This document shows positions 36,834-48,429 of a DNA stretch of 64,000 nucleotides, in pieces. The DNA comes from Lepiota brunneoincarnata (taxonomy: Eukaryota; Basidiomycota; Agaricomycetes; Agaricales; Agaricaceae). A program made the position numbers and the translations under genes. The stretch covers positions 372,001 through 436,000 of the forward strand of contig JAEBUN010000018.1 in assembly GCA_023014365.1 (NCBI GenBank), read 5' to 3'. A model generated the notes under the pieces. It made no database searches, was not told the DNA's origin, and saw only the letters and a list, made by a program, of their open reading frames with translations. Numbering within the stretch: the stretch's first letter is position 1; every line of letters starts with the position of its first letter.

Positions 36834-36861
36834 TTTTCGCAAAACTTTTGCTACCCTACTG
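36834..36861. repeat. Right terminal inverted repeat of the Tc1/mariner element
   Basis: Reverse complement of the left repeat with two A/G differences. The TA duplication is at 36862-36863. Confidence 0.9.
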
Positions 36862-38442
36862 TACATGGGATAAACACGAGGTGAGGTCGGTGGGGTGCAG
36901 ATCTCGAAGCTCTTCGCTCCCCCCTCGCCATCCACCTGGGTTGTAATCTTGACAGCCATGGGCCGCAAAACGTGTGTACCCCCACTGGCTCGCGATCGTT
37001 GGCTACTGAAACCTTGTGATTCCCCTTGGACAGAGCGATGTGCTCGGGTCACGATCATGCAGAAAATGATACCCTTTGAGAAGACCATTTAGCTTGCGTG
37101 AGAGGTAATCGAGGAGTGGGCCGACTTACAATTACGGGTCCATTCTAGCCCAGAGCATATCAAGTGAGCATACGGACTTCGCTTCGCAGCGCACTCACGA
37201 GACCACTCACCGCCGCCACAAAGACGAACTGCATGTTTGAATTTCCAACGTAGGTTGCCAGAGAGAGAAGGACACAAACACTACCGCGAAACTGAATATA
37301 TGGTTGTTGACGTTTCGTTTAGCAACTACGAACCTGTAGAGAACAGCGGCTTCAACAAGAATATTTCTAGTTTTCTGGCAACGGGATTAATACTATATTG
37401 GTAACAACCGCGTGATAGTATGAACTTACGGCTAAGCCGTTGTCGGTATAACGTCCCAGCTGGCGGCTGGAGAGGAAGATGCGAACAGCAATAAGAGCTA
37501 AAAGCATCGGGGATTAACCCCATGTCTACCATCTTCTATCAGAAACTGCTCACAAGTGGAGTAAAAATTACAGCTGTTTCGTAGGACGTGGGCTCGAGTA
37601 GTCCAAAATTTCACAGGTTTGGGATGCTTACAGGAATGTAAGAACAAAACATGTAGTAATCCAATTTCCAGCAGCCTTGAAGATGGGTTGTTTGGCTTGA
37701 GAGAAGAGATAAGTAACCATGGTTCCAGTCCCTGCGGATATCCGTCAGCAGTAGCAATAGAATACCGCAACACGGTAGTTACCGATGAGGGTCAGACAAA
37801 GAAGGGTCGGGGGAATGGTAATCCATTTGTTTTTCCCCCACACGATGTACATTCGGTATATCTGCGAGCGTGAGACATGTTCAACCCTCAATATCGGGGG
37901 TGGGGTTAGGCGCGAACCCAACGGAGGTGACACTCACCATGAAACCATCACCAACGACTGTGCTGGCGACGTAGAAAGCGGAGTTAGCCACTTGTTTCCA
38001 AGTTGGCCAGATTCAGGTACGTCTTCTCTGCGGGGGTTAAACTAGAAGGCTCGACGCAGAATCCAGGACTGCGTGGGCGTATGAATGCCTCAAAAGTGGT
38101 GACCAAATCCAATACCCAATGCTATTGGGTGGGGAACCAGCTGTCGTCATTAACATGGTGGTGCCTATCAATCGAGGAACATACCCCAGTTATCGTAATG
38201 AAAAGGATAATTGTGGTGATCATCATGGGCTTGACCACGCCCTCCTGGCGAGTCCTCGCCCGGAAGAGGAGAGCGTCTATTGTGTTCGCCAGAAGGCAGT
38301 AGAAGACACCTGAGAAGAGTCGCTGGGTCAGTGAAAGTAGACACCATGTAATAGTTAGATACGTGCCCATGAGCAAACTTTCGAGGAATGTCGCACCCAG
38401 CATGGACCCATCCAATCGCGGCAAATGGTCCCTCGGAGACAT

Positions 38443-39380
38443 ATTAGGGGAAGCTGTGGGCTGTCGTTGGCTCGGGAGCGAGACCAGCCACTTATAGACA
38501 AAAGCGGGGGGTCGATTGACGCCCTCGAACGGCCTCCACGGCACCGTTTATGTATTGCGCCTGTCTACGGTCGTGATGGGGGCAGGTATACGAGAACTGC
38601 CGCAAAGGGTTCGATGACCCTTGAGAAGATAAGGGAAGTGCCCGTCGCCTACGGTGGCGGCGAAGGGAGCCAATAGACATGGGAGAGGAGCTGTGATAAT
38701 CGGCAGCCTCAGGTTGAACCTGAAGGGTAGATATCCTCAAGAATGACGTAAAGGACTGGAGGTGGGGACGATTCAGTTCGATGATTGGGCCCATATAGCG
38801 CTATTTGTGATTAATTTGGTTACGACAAAGAGCTTATAGTGAATGGAGAGTGCAGTACTGAAGTCGAAAGAGGCGTACCCGCACCTGTCAGACTGCACCT
38901 AGGCCTGATGGTGAGCACCACACTGATGGAAGTATCTGCAGGGAGCTGTTGAGTTATTCCAGTGTTAGACGCCTCCCTGGATTGTGCGCCAGAAGAAGCG
39001 AAAATAGAGGACATGGACGAAGTTCGGAGCTCCACTTGTACTAATTTCATTTCGAGGTCCTGCCACCAGAGTCGTGAGGTAGCGCAGGGGAAACATCCGT
39101 TCCTACTGCATCAATTTTTGCCTCAGACCACAGAACTTGCTCGAGACTGAGGTCTCTTGTGATCGGTTGCAAGCCATTCCGGTGGCATATCAACACAGCA
39201 ACATTGTCAGGCCTCCAATAGGTTCCATCCTCGAAGAGTGATAGCTAAAGGCACGAATGACCAGGGAGCTTGTTTTCGAAACTGGGTATCCGGAAATAGG
39301 ATTTATTGATATGTGAGAAATAGTACACAATCTCAAGGAGCCGGGGTTGGCAAGACGGTTCTACTGGCCCGGTTGGAAAG
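38443..39380. other. Intergenic, no supported gene
   Basis: About 940 bases upstream of the eleventh seven-transmembrane gene and downstream of ISY1. Short frames only. Confidence 0.4.
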
Positions 39381-40566
39381 CTAGGATTTTTCATTGCCAA
39401 AGTATTCTTCCACCAACGCCTTCTTCCGTAGCTGAAGAAGGAAAGATTCTGTCTCCTCACGGGACGGCAGCTTAGGTGGTAGAAGATGTTCGGTTTGTAA
39501 GAAGGGTATGAATGAAGCGGCAGTTTGGGCATGTAGTTGTGCGGGATCTGTGGTCGCGGGTGTTTGTGCGGCCGTGGACTCCGACTCGCCCTCGGTCCTC
39601 GTTCGCTTGGGTTCGTCCCTAGGACCGTCCATTTCGGTGTCATTGTCGCCGTCGGCTGTCTTCCGTTTGATGCTTGTTTGTGATGTCATCTGGGGCTGAG
39701 TAAGGGAAGGTTGTGTCGACACCTGACCTGGTATTGGAGGGACAGGTGTATCTGGCGGAAGTCCGAGGATTTCGCGAATGTTGTTAAAGGCTTCTTCCCA
39801 ATCTAGAAGAAAAGATAGGTGAACCCTTGTTCAGATGGCGTATGGGATGACGAATCATACCTTCTGCTTCAGCCTGTCGTTCATAGTGCAAGAGGTTCTG
39901 GTCATTATCATCAAGGTCACCATAATACACTGGACCTTGATTCAAGAATTTTTTGTAATAGGAGAAAACTTGGTTTTCCTCTTCCTCTTCCTTCTTCCTA
40001 CTCTGGAAAAGTTCGCGGACGCCAGGTAGATCCTTCGCCCGACCAAAGTATCTGTAGCTAGTTCAGAAGTCCGCCTCCATTCGGCTCCAAATCAACATAC
40101 TTGTAACCCTTCGTCCCTGGCACTTCCTTGCCATCATCGTCCAACATCGCCATGTTTCGTCGATAGTTTGCTCCTCCCAACGCCACAATTTGGTTCTCCC
40201 AATGCCGTTTCTCGCGCAGTAGTTTATTAATCTCGTCGTTGAGATCCCGGACCTCATAGTCGGTTAGACCAGCTTGAGAATGGATTAGCAAGAACCAAAG
40301 GGCACAAAGGAGGTGCGTACAGTCCTGAATTTTGGACACCTTTCGACTAATTTCCCTCAGAATTTCACCTCTCCACCGTTCGCATTCGCGCAAACTCTTG
40401 CATGCGCTGGCCATTTTTGGTCGTCGGTCGGCCCTCGTACCGAGACCAAGCTCTGCCGCCTGGGCCTCCCGGAAACGATAGAGCATAGATTGCGCCTTTT
40501 CTTCATTACGAGCCTACAGAAAAGTGAGTAGCCCTCATAAAATATATTGCGGGTATACCTTACCAT
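39381..40566 (-). CDS. ISY1: Pre-mRNA-splicing factor ISY1
   Basis: Component of the Prp19-associated (NTC) spliceosome complex, which acts in the catalytic spliceosome in the nucleus. The first coding exon is only the ATG (40564-40566); after an intron it reads ARNEEKAQSMLYRFREAQAA, the near-invariant ISY1 start. Then come ELGLGTRADRRPKMASACKS, LRECERWRGEILREISRKVS and LTDYEVRDLNDEINKLLREK, with HWENQIVALGGANY closing the conserved N-terminal half. Splicing a 40-50-nt intron near 40060-40100 restores GYKYFGRAKDLPGVRELFQ. The C-terminal exon gives DWEEAFNNIREILGLPPDTP, a variable linker, then FLLQLRKKALVEEYFGNEKS. All blocks are present in order, so the gene is complete. Its start lies 64 nt from the divergent methyltransferase start. 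Confidence 0.95.
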
Positions 40567-40630
40567 TGTTCACTTCTTCAAGTTGGCTGCAGCGAACAAA
40601 CCCAGTGTGGATCCGTAATCATGTAAGCAT
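40567..40630. promoter_or_regulatory. 64-nt bidirectional promoter region between ISY1 and CARNMT1
   Basis: The two ATGs are separated by only 64 bases with no room for independent core promoters. No TATA box is evident. Transcription start sites must lie within or very near this stretch. Confidence 0.6.
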
Positions 40631-42874
40631 ATGGCTGCCAAACATGACATAACAAGGAGGGGCTTCAATGAACTTCAATCATGGTTCTTTGAACTATCTC
40701 CTGGCAAGATGACTCCGTCGCAAGCTGATATCGAGGAAGGTAGCCAACAATAATATGATCATGCACAACGGGCGCTAATCTGCACAGAGCAACGGCACTT
40801 TGCAGAAGTTGTCATGACATTTCGGTCCTACGCACAATACGCTGTAAGTCTCTGTTCCCGGCAATGTCAGGCCGCCGCTTCAACATGGATTCATCAGTTA
40901 TCTGCTAATAATAGAAGAAGGAAAGACATATACCGACTCCCTAGAGCTGACATGGACCTTTTACGCAGTTTGCGCTACCGGGAAAAACTTGAATTCGTTG
41001 ATCGTGCGATACTCGAGAATGCCCATTTCTTCTTCCGGATCGTTGAAAATCCTGAAATATTCGGGCATGATATTGATTTTGACAGATATGGAGATGGCGG
41101 GGGACAGAGGGAAGATGGTGATGAGAATAAGGATGATCGCGGATATGAGGGGCCGCGAACAGAGAAAGGGGGCAAAAATGGGATTGGTGTCGACGGGATG
41201 GAATCGACAAGGGGAATTCCCGACAACGACATCGATGGTACCAGGGAAACTAAAGGACAGGAGGACGCCCGCGACCGGACTCCTGGTACGCCGTTGTCTT
41301 TACCAATGAGGCATATTTCCGTTAACTGTATGGTTTACAGGACTGAACCATTCGCACTCACATACGCGAAATGCGCATGAGTATTCTCATGACCGTCCGC
41401 ATAGTCGTGGTGGACCGAAGCAACCTAAGCGTTTCAAACCTTCCGAGAGTAATATGGACAAGCTTCGGAAGTACTCTCAAACAATTCGTCAGAGACTGGA
41501 GTGTTGAGGTAACCTGCTTTTTTGAATTCATTTGTTAAGATTATTTCCCCTCATTGACCCAGGGGAAGTCTGAGCGAGACGCTTGTTATGAGCCCATGAA
41601 GCAAGCGCTACTCGAGTACTTCAAGGATGTGAAGCCAGAGGATAGGTACGCTTCCGTTCAGCTCTCGCAGGTAAAGAGTTAGGTTCGTTCACTCATAGTT
41701 TGCCTCCAGGTCCCAAATCAGGGTGCTCGTTCCGGGCACAGGTCTAGGTCGTCTCGCGTTCGACGTTGCCCGGCTTGGTGGGTATCTATTATACACGCCA
41801 ATCAACATTTATCTTATTTCACTCGTACCATTGGTCCAGGCTTTGCTTGTCAAGGAAACGAATTCTCTCATTACATGCTCCTAGCATCTCATTTTATTCT
41901 CAACCAGTAGGTGCACATTCACAACGGTCGAAACTACGAGAGACTGAACAAAAATAATCGATAACAGGACGAGCGAAATTAATCAATACAGAATCTACCC
42001 CTACATCCACTCCTTCTCAAACGCAGCAGGCCGAAGCGACATCCTTCGACCCGTTCTACTTCCCGATGTTGTCCCCTCAGACCTGCCTCCAGGGTCACCA
42101 TTTTCTCTCGTCGCGGGTCGGTCTCAGGGGTACCTTGGGTCTCCTATCTCCGCTTTGCCATCCATCTATCACGGCTGACCCGATTACATAGGTGATTTCG
42201 AGGAAATTTATGGCGGGGAAAGCGGACCCGAAGAACCCCAACACGGACTTTGGGACGCCGTGCTCACTTGCTTCTTCATCGACACGGTGGGTAGTTTGCA
42301 CCTCAGTGACCCATCACCAATGCCGCGTTTACCCAAATAAAAAAATAAGGCGAAAAACATTGTGAACTACCTAAGGATTATTCACAACATCCTCGCGCCA
42401 GGTGGTGTCTGGATCAACTTAGGTACGATCGCAATTAAACCCTTTTACAAAATGGAGAAGCACCTTAGTGACGTGTAAAATTGATGGCGCCACCAGGACC
42501 TCTACTATGGCACTGGGAAAACAACACGTCAGGGGACATCTCCATCGAACTTGATCTCGAGGAAGTCAAAGAATTAGTAGACAAAGTTGGATTTGAACTT
42601 TCTGTATGGTCCCTTATTCGCTCCCCGACTCATTCGGCCCTCAATATTTTTTTAATAAAAGAACGAACGGACGATCGATACGACCTATACGAACAATATG
42701 CAGGGGATGTTGAGTTACACTTACCACACTGCATTCTGGACCGCGACGAAGAAAAAAGCGGTGCCGTCGCAGGAGGACGAGAGGGACCCGTATGGACTCG
42801 AACAACTGCCTGGTCTAGTAGAGAGGGCAGTGGGAGGACAAGAGCAGCGTGCTCGGGCTCGAGAGGCTACGTGA
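40631..42874 (+). CDS. CARNMT1: Carnosine N-methyltransferase-like protein (N2227 family)
   Basis: SAM-dependent methyltransferase of the N2227 family; animal and yeast relatives methylate carnosine or related His compounds. It starts MAAKHDITRRGFNELQSWFF. After introns come LSANNRRRKDIYRLPRADMD, an acidic linker with LRSTLKQFVRDWS, and the conserved ERDACYEPMKQALLEYF. The SAM-binding Rossmann motif is IRVLVPGTGLGRLAFDVARL, followed by GFACQGNEFSHYMLLASHFI. Family blocks GDFEEIYGGE, WDAVLTCFFIDTAKNIVNYL and LAPGGVWINLGPLLWHWENN follow. Removing a last intron (about 42600-42660) gives NERTIDTTYTNNMQGMLSYT and YHTAFWTATKKK, the usual C-terminus. About ten introns of roughly 50 nt are needed. 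The long acidic insert near 41090-41290 is fungal-specific. Fungi rarely contain carnosine, so the physiological substrate is open. Confidence 0.92.
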
Positions 42875-43425
42875 GGGTGTTCCAGGGTTAGCTCTTCAGA
42901 CCGAAAGAAAACGCAATGTTGTCCTTCCTTGGAGTAATATCAGTTGTGTGTGGTTCCTGGTTGATGCGTTGATAGAATGATGTCAGGGAGGGGGTGATAG
43001 AAGGAGTCCCTTGAGTCATATGTCATAGATTTAGGCTTCTGGAAGTTACATAGCGTAAATTGAAGAAGTGGATCATCAAAGAAGTTTAGGTGTGGGTGTG
43101 TCCTGTGTTCAGCCTAGACAATGAGAATTTTAATGCGAGTCGGAAAGAAGGGCCATTGAATTGAAAAAAAAAAAAAGCGAAGAGGCCAGTAGTTGGGAAG
43201 GAACCTGCCTTAGGTTGTGTGAAAAACTCATGCGGCGTTGCCGCGACCAAAAGCCGCTGCCATGTGCCAAATGGATTTTCGGGTTCCAAAGGCTGAGCCA
43301 CTGGGGAGGGGAGGTGGTTGATCATTGCAGTGCTTCGCAGATTCTATCAGAAAGGATATCTCTTCTCTTGGTATGTCCTGCGAAAGAACGAAAGGTTCAT
43401 GCATTCACATTCTACCTATACTCAC
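42875..43425. other. Convergent intergenic region
   Basis: About 550 bases between the convergent ends of the methyltransferase and transporter genes; contains an A-run at about 43163-43174. No gene seen. Confidence 0.4.
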
Positions 43426-45678
43426 TCACTCCCCTCCCTCCCCTACACTCCCGCTCCCGCTTCCACTCCCGCTTCCCTGCTCCTGCTTCCCCTGCTTCCC
43501 CCCCTGCTTCTCCCTCTCCCTCTCCCTCAACTCTCTCTTCATCTTCCTCAATCTCTCCCCCTCCCTCACCCCGAACCCACGCCTAAACACCATCCTCACC
43601 TCTTCCAAACTAAGCCCAGCCGTCTCCGGGAAAAAAAAATAGAACAAAGAGATATCCGAGGAGACACAAGCCAGCATAAAACCCAAACGCACCCGAAGGG
43701 GTAATCCGTGCCATGAGGGACAGATAAGTCGAGTTGATGAGAAGGTTTGCAGACCAATTTGTTGCTGTTGAGAGGGAGGTACCGAGGCCTCGGACTAGGT
43801 TGTGGGTTAGATGTAATTTGATGTAAAAAAGAAAATACATAGAAAGAGAAGGTAAATACCTTCGAGAGAGAAAAGTTCGCCTTGTTGCCAGGGGACGTTA
43901 CCAAGTCCCGTTGCGTAGGATGCGACAAAGAAGATCATGGAGAGAAGGACGATGGCGGACCAGGCTTTGGAATATTCTGTCCCTGCGACAAGGACGTTGC
44001 CCGTTTTGATGGTCATAACTGTCGGCAGGGAGAGATCAATAATGAGGTGAAATAAAAAGAAGATAGAGGAACAAACAGTGGAAGGCGATGCTAGCCAGAA
44101 CCAATCCGATAACCATACCGGGTGCGCTGAAAAGCATGATGCGTCGTCTACCAATGCTATCAATCCATTTGAGGGCAATGAGGGTAAAAATGAAGTTGGT
44201 GCCGGAGATAATGAGACCGACGGCTGTGGGCTGGTCAAACCCAATTTCGGAAAAGAGGGTGGCGGAGTAGTACATGAGTGTGTTGAAGCCACAGAGTTGT
44301 TGGTAGGCTTGCATGCCACAACCGATAACTGTGGGTATTGGCATTTAATGTGTTATTTTTGAATAAAAAGAGGACGTACTGAGCGCACGACGATTGAATG
44401 GGTCGAGAAGCATTGACTGTGCGCGTTGAAGGAATGTAGTGGTTTGAGTTATGTGGATGCTTTGCTGGACAGCCTGTTGGAGAACTTTGACCTGGGAGAA
44501 TTAATTCGTGTTGGAGAGCTGTGTTGGCGAAATTGATACCTTGAGATCCAATTCATCGGGCTTTGCAAAGGCATAGATCTTGCGCATTACATCTCGTGCT
44601 GCGTCTGTATCACCTCTACGGAGGAGAATGCGAGCTACGGACGATTAGATAGGCGTGAGTTCATGTAATCAATTAACGTACGGCTCTCGGGTAAGAAAAA
44701 GAGGAAGAAAAATTGAAGGCCGGCAGGAACGGCTCCTAGACCGACCATCCAACGCCAACCGGACTTGACATGGAAGAACCCCGCTCCGATTCCGTAGGCA
44801 ATAACTTGGCCGAGAGTGATCATAACAACACTTGGCTGATAATCAGGAAACCCATTTGGGACGGGAAGAAGGGGAAGGGTACTTGAGAACGACCATGCGG
44901 CCACGGAGGCGTGTGGGAGAGAGTTCTTGGATGTAGAGAGGTGCAATACATGCAGCCAGGCCTACGCCGACTCCGATCAGGAAGCGGCCACCGATCTTGG
45001 GGAGAAGGAGTTAGTGGAGTGGATACTGGGAAAAGCAAGTGAATCCGGGATTCCAGAATGCACGTGGAAGCAAGAAAAGTATGAGAGAGAAGGATTTTAC
45101 TGGGGCATCAAAACATGTGCTCGGAGAAAGATGCGGAAAGAGGATAGTTACAATGGGTGGCGGGGTGGTGGGGAGGACGTACCATACTCCATACATCATG
45201 GCACACAGCCTGGGCAATGGCACCACCAATGAAGATGACATCTGCGATGCCCAATACGGGTCTTCGTCCGGTCCAGTCAGAGAGGATTCCTGCAGCTAGT
45301 CCGCCCAGAAGTGCGCCAAGGGTTGTGGCGGAGGTAATGAATTCCTAAGAAGGTCAGGGTCATCACCATATCAATGTCGGAGGGCCTGCCTTTTGCCCAT
45401 CCGAGAGGACTGAGGCGCTGAGGTCGGTGCCGATGGTAACGAGGGCGCCCGAGATGACACCAGTATCGTAACCTGTGGGGGGGTAAGGAGGCAGCAGGGA
45501 GAGTACGCAAAGGAGATTGATAGCACGTACCGAAGAGAAGACCGGAAATGGTTGAGCAGGCGACAAGGGCCCAGACAAACCAAGTTGTGCGTTCTTCACC
45601 TTCTGCGACTACCGCAAGCTCATTGATCTCGCCAGCGTCAATATCATGTGCAACTGCTAGCTTCTCGTTGAGAGCCAT
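43426..45678 (-). CDS. MFS sugar/myo-inositol transporter (one frame break near the end)
   Basis: Plasma-membrane symporter of the sugar porter family, 12 TM segments. Starts [22 protein letters not shown]1 is [18 protein letters not shown] followed by [18 protein letters not shown], the inositol-transporter form. [11 protein letters not shown] is the loop 2-3 motif; [20 protein letters not shown] and [11 protein letters not shown] follow. Later blocks are [29 protein letters not shown] (TM7), [14 protein letters not shown] and [15 protein letters not shown]. The end [15 protein letters not shown] is in a different frame from [14 protein letters not shown]: a run of nine Ts (43631-43639, minus strand) carries one base too many, otherwise the tail is lost. 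The C-tail is (SG)n/Glu/Arg low complexity. Divergent from GT90. Confidence 0.88.
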
Positions 45679-45840
45679 GGGTAGTGAGAAAGAGAGAAAG
45701 GGAGCGATTAAATATTATTTTAACTAGTCATGGGAGCATACTCTTCGCGAAGAACGGAGTTCTTTGCACCCATGGAGAATCTGTGGGTGGACAAACAACA
45801 GCACACACTTCTCCTGTACCGACTCGAGCCTGCAGCAGCC

Positions 45841-48117
45841 ATGCTAAATGGCGCTCCTCGTCGTCGTCATCGTTTCCGGTGTCGCGGCGAGTACGTCTTT
45901 CTCGCCGCCGTCGTCCTCCTCTTCCTCTATGCCGGCTTCTCTTCGGGCCATGACACTCACCCGGACCTGACACTCGCGCCCGTCGCTAACAAGCTCAATG
46001 AGCTCACAAGGACCCGCAGCCGCGTGTTCAACATTGCAGCTTCCCTCACTCGGAGCGTGGTAGCTGAGCACCCCATCCCCCGCCTCATGGACGACGCCGA
46101 AGACCAGTTCCGCAGAAAATTCAAGAGGCAGAGCAGAACCCTTCACGAGGCCGTCGCGGAATACAAGAAACGGTACAAGCGCAACCCCCCAAAGGGCTTT
46201 GACGACTGGTGGGAGTTTGCAAGGCAGCACGATTTCAAGATGGTCGACGAGTTTGATGGGCTCATGAGCGACCTCGATCCATTCTGGCTGCTCTCTGGCG
46301 AAGAAATTCGCCGGAGGACTTTACAGGTCGGTTTCCATAATGCCCAGCCTCCGCTACCCTCGAACTCTTCTTTTTTCTAGGTTGGACATCTACCCTCTAT
46401 ACACCTTGTCCGTGTTCGTGACGGCAAATCCTCAACCGTCAAAATGAACCACGCATTTGAAGACTCTGAGGTTAGCGCCCGTGCTCATGGCTTCCGCGCC
46501 ATGCTCTCCAAGTTTGAAAGCAAGGTGCTCGGTTCTAAACATCCTCCCCTCTTACTCTTCTGATACTCTTGCAGCTCCCAGATATGGACTTTTCAATCAA
46601 CGCCCAAGCAGAGGGTCGTGTTCTTGTCTCGTGGGAACATCGCACACACCCCAACACAACCCTCCAAAACTCCTCGACCGGTATCGACGACATGCTTGGT
46701 GGGCCATTCATCCCAGATTGGGGTGATCACGGCAACACCTGGGAAGTATGGCGCCGTACCTGTCCCCCCAACACACCCGCCCGCCGCCTCTTTTCCTCCC
46801 TCCGCAACCCCTTTGTCAATCAAGTCACTAACTATTACCTCACACCCTCTACCACTGACACCGCATCACCCGGAAATGACTTCAAATTCATGTCTACTAC
46901 CAATTCCGTCACCGATTTCTGCCAAAAACCGTACGCGCATTTTTCCCAAGGTCACTTTTTCTCCGACTGGCGAAGCATATCTGCCTTGTACCCTGTATTC
47001 ACCCCTGCAACGGCACAGGGATTTATGGACATCAGGATCCCAAGTCACTACTACTACGGCTCCACCAAGCGATACACGTATGGTTGGGACCCCGTCAATC
47101 TCGAGCTCAAAGACGTGGATCCAATGGAAGTACCCTGGGAGCAGAAAATCGACAAGGTCTTCTGGCGTGGTGCAACCACAGGAGGTGGATCCCATCCACC
47201 GGGTTTTTCACCCCAATACCAGCGACACAGATTCCTACGCATGGCATCCGAGCGCGACCCCAAAATCAATCGCACTATCACATTCGAGGATCCGCCCAAC
47301 TCGGGTCGATATATTAGCACAAGTGTATCGGCGGTAGAGATGAATGGCGAGTTGATGGATACGGCGTTTGTCAAGGTAGTCGCGGCGGAGTCATACCCTG
47401 GTGGAGAAGCTGCTTTGCGACGTGATCATAGGTTTGGTGATGCTGTGCCCCTTGGGGAGCATTGGCGGTACAAGTATCTTGTGGATTTGGATGGGATGAG
47501 TTATAGCGGGAGGTTCTTGGCGTTTTTGGCGAGTGATAGTGTGCCTATCAAGGCGACCCTTTATAAGGAGTGGTTTTCGGATTGGATTCAACCTTGGTGT
47601 GTGCCTTCTTCTATTTTCCTTTGCTCTTGCTTATCAGAATGATAGGGTGCATTTCATCCCGCTCTCGTCTACGTATAAAGAGATATACAACATTGTCGCA
47701 TACTTTTCGGGTCCGACGTACTCGACACTGCTCGCCGCCAATAGTTCTTCGTCAGCGAATGCGCTGTCAGATTATTCCGTTGCTGCATTGGCGGATCAGG
47801 ATGCGTTGAAGAGTGAGGAGGGGAGGATGATGATGATGGGCATAGAAGCGGATCGTAGGTTGAAGAGGATTGCGAGAGCTGGGAAGCAATGGAAGAGGAC
47901 TATGGGCAGGAAAATCGATATGGAGAGTGAGTAGTTTCTTGCAAGCATCACCCATCCGTTCCCTTCTTTCCGTGTCTTGCTTTGTGTTTTAGCTCTGCAT
48001 TTACCTTTTCATGATCGGCTGACTTTTATCTTTATTATAGTATACGTCTACCGGCTGTGTCTAGAGTGGGCACGGCTGTGGGCGGATGATCGGGATTCGA
48101 TGGGATTCCAGCCATGA
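45841..48117 (+). CDS. Glycosyltransferase family 90 (CAP10-like) protein
   Basis: Type II Golgi-membrane glycosyltransferase of the GT90/CAP10 family, which includes Cryptococcus capsule xylosyltransferases and animal POGLUT1. The ATG at 45841 gives a short basic cytosolic end MLNGAPRRRHRFRCRGE and one TM anchor YVFLAAVVLLFLYAGF; an upstream Met (45775) is possible. A stem with KRQSRTLHEAVAEYKKRYKR follows. The catalytic region has CQKPYAHFSQGHFFSDWRSI, DKVFWRGATTGGGSHPPGFS with RHRFLRMAS, and EHWRYKYLVDLDGMSYSGRF, then LASDSVPIKATLYKEWFSDW. Introns at 46327-46380, near 46525, near 47598 and near 47929 join in frame, and the last exon ends IYVYRLCLEWARLWADDRDS. Complete and intact. Confidence 0.9.
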
Positions 48118-48429
48118 ACCCCGTTGGCTTTCTCGTTGGCGGACATTTATTAGAGCTTCATCTCTCACACCTCATAATTGTTTCCATGCATCAATCTCTT
48201 CGCATCTAGCCTGCTATCTGTTATGACTAATATACCGTGCTTGGGTTAAGGGATATCAAACGACAACGTCATCCGGGTTTTCTGTTGTGTGTACATACAA
48301 TGCTGGGTGTTTATATATTTGTAAAGGGGATGATCTGATAACGGACCAACACGTTGCGCGCACATGCCCTAGTATAATAGGAGAGAACTTGTTATCAGTG
48401 TCCCCCATCTCCACTTCCCTTAGGCAACA
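48118..48429. other. Intergenic, no supported gene
   Basis: About 310 bases between GT90 and the 2OG-like gene on the same strand; nothing seen beyond AT-rich stretches. Confidence 0.4.

Larger units (their letters stand above)
35617..36861 (-). mobile_element. Tc1/mariner-type DNA transposon (1,245 bp, decayed)
   Basis: Bounded by near-perfect 28-bp terminal inverted repeats (26/28 match; outer bases CAGTAGGGTA) and flanked on both sides by TA, the Tc1/mariner target duplication. It carries one transposase relic on the minus strand. It is inserted in the 3' coding end of the seven-transmembrane gene. No internal passenger gene is seen. Confidence 0.9.
35566..38442 (-). pseudogene. Seven-transmembrane family protein, member 11, 3' end split by a Tc1 insertion
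   Basis: A member closer to the canonical form of the family. MSPRDHLPRLDGSMLGATFL opens TM1 (ESLLMGTYLTIT). After introns come MMITTIILFITITGV (TM2), ANSAFYVASTVVGDGFMV (TM3) and IYRMYIVWGKNKWITIPPTL. The last TM exon has IIFCMIVTRAHRS and then GTHVLRPMAVKITTQVDGEG. The current frame runs into the transposon end and stops at 36822. If the 1,245-bp element and one TA are ignored, the frame continues YLNTTSHTATTSGGEV to a stop at 35566-35568. The insertion therefore replaces only the last residues of the cytosolic tail, and the seven membrane segments are untouched, so the product may still be functional. Function unknown. Confidence 0.72.
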
